A program made the position numbers and the translations under genes. From an uncultured Clostridia bacterium (GTDB taxonomy: Bacteria > Bacillota > Clostridia > Oscillospirales > Acutalibacteraceae), in contig CAMJHU010000116.1 of the NCBI GenBank assembly GCA_946405565.1, forward strand, positions 1-6,601: 6,601 bases of DNA, given 5' to 3'. The notes under the pieces were generated by a model. It did not search any database. It had not been told where the DNA came from and saw only the letters and a list, made by a program, of their open reading frames with translations. Below, in pieces: positions 5,602 through 6,601 of this stretch (its first letter is position 1; the number at the start of each line of letters is the position of its first letter).

Positions 5602-5696
5602 TAGGGATACGCTGATTAAGTCGATTCTGCCCCCGCTCGGTGACGTATTCTCGCGCGGGCGAATCGACGGCTACGCCTTTAATCAGCGTATCCCTA
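5602..5696. mobile_element. MITE-like palindromic element, 95 bp
   Basis: Perfect 18-bp terminal inverted repeats, TAGGGATACGCTGATTAA at 5602-5619 and its complement at 5679-5696. Both ends are TA, as expected if a TA target was duplicated (IS630/Tc1-mariner style), leaving 16-bp repeats starting GGGATAC. A GC-rich inner palindrome, TCGATTC at 5621-5627 with GAATCGA at 5661-5667 plus a C-run/G-run pairing, gives a long branched hairpin. There is no coding capacity. It sits between adhE and the small minus-strand gene, and its GC content contrasts with the AT-rich flanks. The family was not identified from sequence alone; copy number in the genome would settle it. Confidence 0.7.
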
Positions 5697-5727
5697 ATAA
5701 ATTTTACCATAGAATGCAAGATAAATG

Positions 5728-5756
5728 TTGAATTTTCTATAAAGATTGGTTATAAT
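5728..5756 (+). promoter_or_regulatory. Upstream sigma-A-type promoter (P1) before adhE
   Basis: TTGAAT (5728-5733), 17 bases, then a perfect TATAAT (5751-5756), giving a start near 5763. A transcript from here would pass through the Rex operator and the adhE leader, so P1 would be a second adhE promoter. The -35 matches 4 of 6 consensus bases, and no gene between it and adhE needs it. Confidence 0.55.
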
Positions 5757-5811
5757 GAATAGGATAGCAGGCGTAAGGAGATTCATTTCCCTGCAAAAGA
5801 GGATGAACGGC

Positions 5812-5840
5812 TTGACAATCGTTTCAAAGTTTGTTAAACT
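5812..5840 (+). promoter_or_regulatory. Main sigma-A promoter (P2) of adhE
   Basis: A perfect TTGACA (5812-5817), 17 bases, then TAAACT (5835-5840) preceded by TG at 5832-5833, forming an extended -10. The start is expected near 5847, giving a leader of about 80 bases. The -10 lies inside the Rex operator, so bound Rex would block RNA polymerase. Confidence 0.82.
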
Positions 5841-5848
5841 ATTAACAA
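5831..5848. promoter_or_regulatory. Rex operator (NADH/NAD+ redox control)
   Basis: TTGTTAA-N4-TTAACAA is an exact 18-base match to the Rex consensus. Rex represses fermentation genes such as adhE and is released by NADH (established knowledge). Overlap with the -10 of P2 and position just before adhE make this a high-confidence assignment: adhE should be induced when NADH accumulates. Confidence 0.92.
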
Positions 5849-5855
5849 GTCCTTC

Positions 5856-5894
5856 TCCCCCTGCTGAAATGCCGTGCGGCAGATTCGCGGGGGA
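5856..5894 (+). other. Hairpin in the adhE mRNA leader
   Basis: TCCCCC (5856-5861) pairs with GGGGGA (5889-5894), and TGCTG (5862-5866) with CGGCA (5877-5881), leaving a seven-base bulge on the 3' side and a ten-base loop. It lies near the 5' end of the P2 transcript, 33 bases before the adhE ATG. There is no T-run after it, so mRNA stabilisation or processing is more likely than attenuation (inference). Confidence 0.4.
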
Positions 5895-5927
5895 TTATCA
5901 GATTCCAATAAGATGGGAGATTTTACA

Positions 5928-6601
5928 ATGGCAGAGTACGAAATCGTAGACGGCGTGGAAGCGCTGGAGAAGAAGCTCGCTCAGGTAAGGGAGGCGCAGC
6001 GAATCTTTGCAACCTACACACAGGAGCAGGTGGACAAAATCTTCCTGGCGGCGGCGATTGCCGCCAATCAGGCGCGGCTGCCGCTGGCAAAAATGGCGGT
6101 GGAGGAAACCGGCATGGGTGTGGTGGAAGACAAGGTCATCAAAAACAACTATGCCGCTGAGTACATCTACAATGCCTATCGTGACGCCAAGACCTGCGGC
6201 GTCATCGAAGAGGACAAGGTCTATGGCATGAAGAAAATCGCCGAGCCGATCGGCGTGGTGGCGGCGGTCATTCCCACCACCAACCCCACCTCTACCGCGA
6301 TTTTCAAAACCCTCATCTGTCTCAAAACCAGAAACGGTATCATCATCAGCCCCCATCCCCGTGCCAAGAAAAGCACCATCGCCGCCGCCAAGATTGTGCT
6401 GGAGGCGGCTGTCGCGGCGGGCGCGCCGGAGGGCATCATCGGCTGGATTGACGTTCCTTCGCTGGAAATGACCAATCTGGTCATGAAGGAAGCCGATATC
6501 ATTCTGGCAACCGGCGGTCCCGGCATGGTCAAGGCGGCTTACAGTTCCGGCAAGCCGGCGCTCGGCGTGGGCGCGGGCAATACCCCCGCCATCATTGACA
6601 G
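5928..6601 (+). CDS. adhE: Aldehyde-alcohol dehydrogenase AdhE, N-terminal acetaldehyde dehydrogenase domain (3' end outside window)
   Basis: AdhE reduces acetyl-CoA to acetaldehyde and then ethanol with two NADH, regenerating NAD+ in fermentation, and forms spirosomes in the cytoplasm. The 224 codons seen cover the N-terminal CoA-acylating aldehyde dehydrogenase region: FTQEQVDKI-like ATYTQEQVDKIF at 28-39, MAVEETGMGVVEDKVIKN at 56-73, EYIYNAYRDAKTCGV at 78-92, IPTTNPTSTAIFKTL at 115-129, SPHPRAKK at 141-148, and the nucleotide-binding ATGGPGMVKAAYSSGKP at 194-210. The catalytic Cys and the iron-dependent alcohol dehydrogenase half lie beyond the window, so a monofunctional aldehyde dehydrogenase is not strictly excluded, but the motifs are of AdhE type. 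The ATG at 5928 has GGGAGA at 5915-5920, seven bases upstream. Expression is predicted to be under Rex and two promoters. No defect is seen in the visible part. Confidence 0.93.
   Translation, partial: MAEYEIVDGVEALEKKLAQVREAQRIFATYTQEQVDKIFLAAAIAANQARLPLAKMAVEETGMGVVEDKVIKNNYAAEYIYNAYRDAKTCGVIEEDKVYGMKKIAEPIGVVAAVIPTTNPTSTAIFKTLICLKTRNGIIISPHPRAKKSTIAAAKIVLEAAVAAGAPEGIIGWIDVPSLEMTNLVMKEADIILATGGPGMVKAAYSSGKPALGVGAGNTPAIID

Larger units (their letters stand above)
5541..5927. other. Divergent intergenic region between small minus-strand gene and adhE
   Basis: No secure coding sequence beyond the possible 5' end of the frameshifted small gene (minus strand, down from 5580). In order it contains a perfect 10-bp hairpin, a 95-bp MITE-like element, an upstream sigma-A promoter, a second sigma-A promoter with a Rex operator, and a leader hairpin before adhE. 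A 67-codon plus-strand frame at 5746-5949 overlaps the adhE start and all these control sites, and is not considered a gene. Confidence 0.7.

Noticed and set aside
5701..5709. An extended -10 (TGGTAAAAT) on the minus strand that could drive the small gene through the MITE-like element.
   Set aside because: No -35 at proper spacing. The region is AT-rich, so a chance match is likely.
5746..5949. A 67-codon plus-strand frame before adhE.
   Set aside because: It covers the adhE promoter, Rex operator and leader, overlaps the adhE start, and has no convincing ribosome binding site. Its product does not look like a protein.

Overview
The window looks like a chromosomal segment of an endospore-forming member of the class Clostridia, plausibly an Oscillospiraceae/Ruminococcus-type gut anaerobe. 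The grounds are a near-canonical SpoIVA, a SipL-type spore coat morphogenesis protein and a Spo0A-type effector domain, next to a fermentative AdhE and a glycogen branching enzyme. Genes are moderately GC-rich with G/C-biased third positions, while the intergenic regions are AT-rich. The taxonomic call is inference; no rRNA or other marker gene is present.

Layout: (i) 2-865, the 3' end of glgB (glycogen branching enzyme), closed by a strong intrinsic terminator. (ii) 962-4077, a two-gene sporulation operon: a candidate sigma-E promoter, then a LysM/DUF3794 (SPOCS) protein resembling SipL, and 15 bases later full-length spoIVA (492 codons), closed by a second terminator. In other Firmicutes the partners SipL and SpoIVA form the basement layer on which the spore coat assembles. 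(iii) 4149-5296, an AT-rich control region with two exact 0A boxes, a Crp/FNR-like palindrome and a near-consensus sigma-A promoter, driving a Spo0A-family protein. Its DNA-recognition helix is almost identical to that of Spo0A, but the receiver domain has lost the usual acidic pair. (iv) 5315-5600, a minus-strand small membrane-protein gene with its own terminator; an overlapping upstream reading frame suggests it may be frameshifted. (v) 5602-5696, a 95-bp MITE-like palindromic element with perfect 18-bp terminal inverted repeats beginning and ending in TA. (vi) 5728-6601, the adhE promoter region, with two sigma-A promoters, the second overlaid by a perfect Rex operator, and the N-terminal 224 codons of adhE, cut by the window end.

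Functional reading: the centre of the window is a compact sporulation neighbourhood (coat basement pair plus a divergent Spo0A), flanked by carbon-storage and fermentation genes. The Rex site implies NADH/NAD+ control of adhE. The 0A boxes suggest that the Spo0A-like gene is controlled by itself or by another Spo0A. The most unusual points are the divergent Spo0A receiver, the very cysteine-rich SipL-like protein fixed next to spoIVA, and the small membrane-peptide locus whose possible first start codon lies in a perfect hairpin loop beside a MITE.
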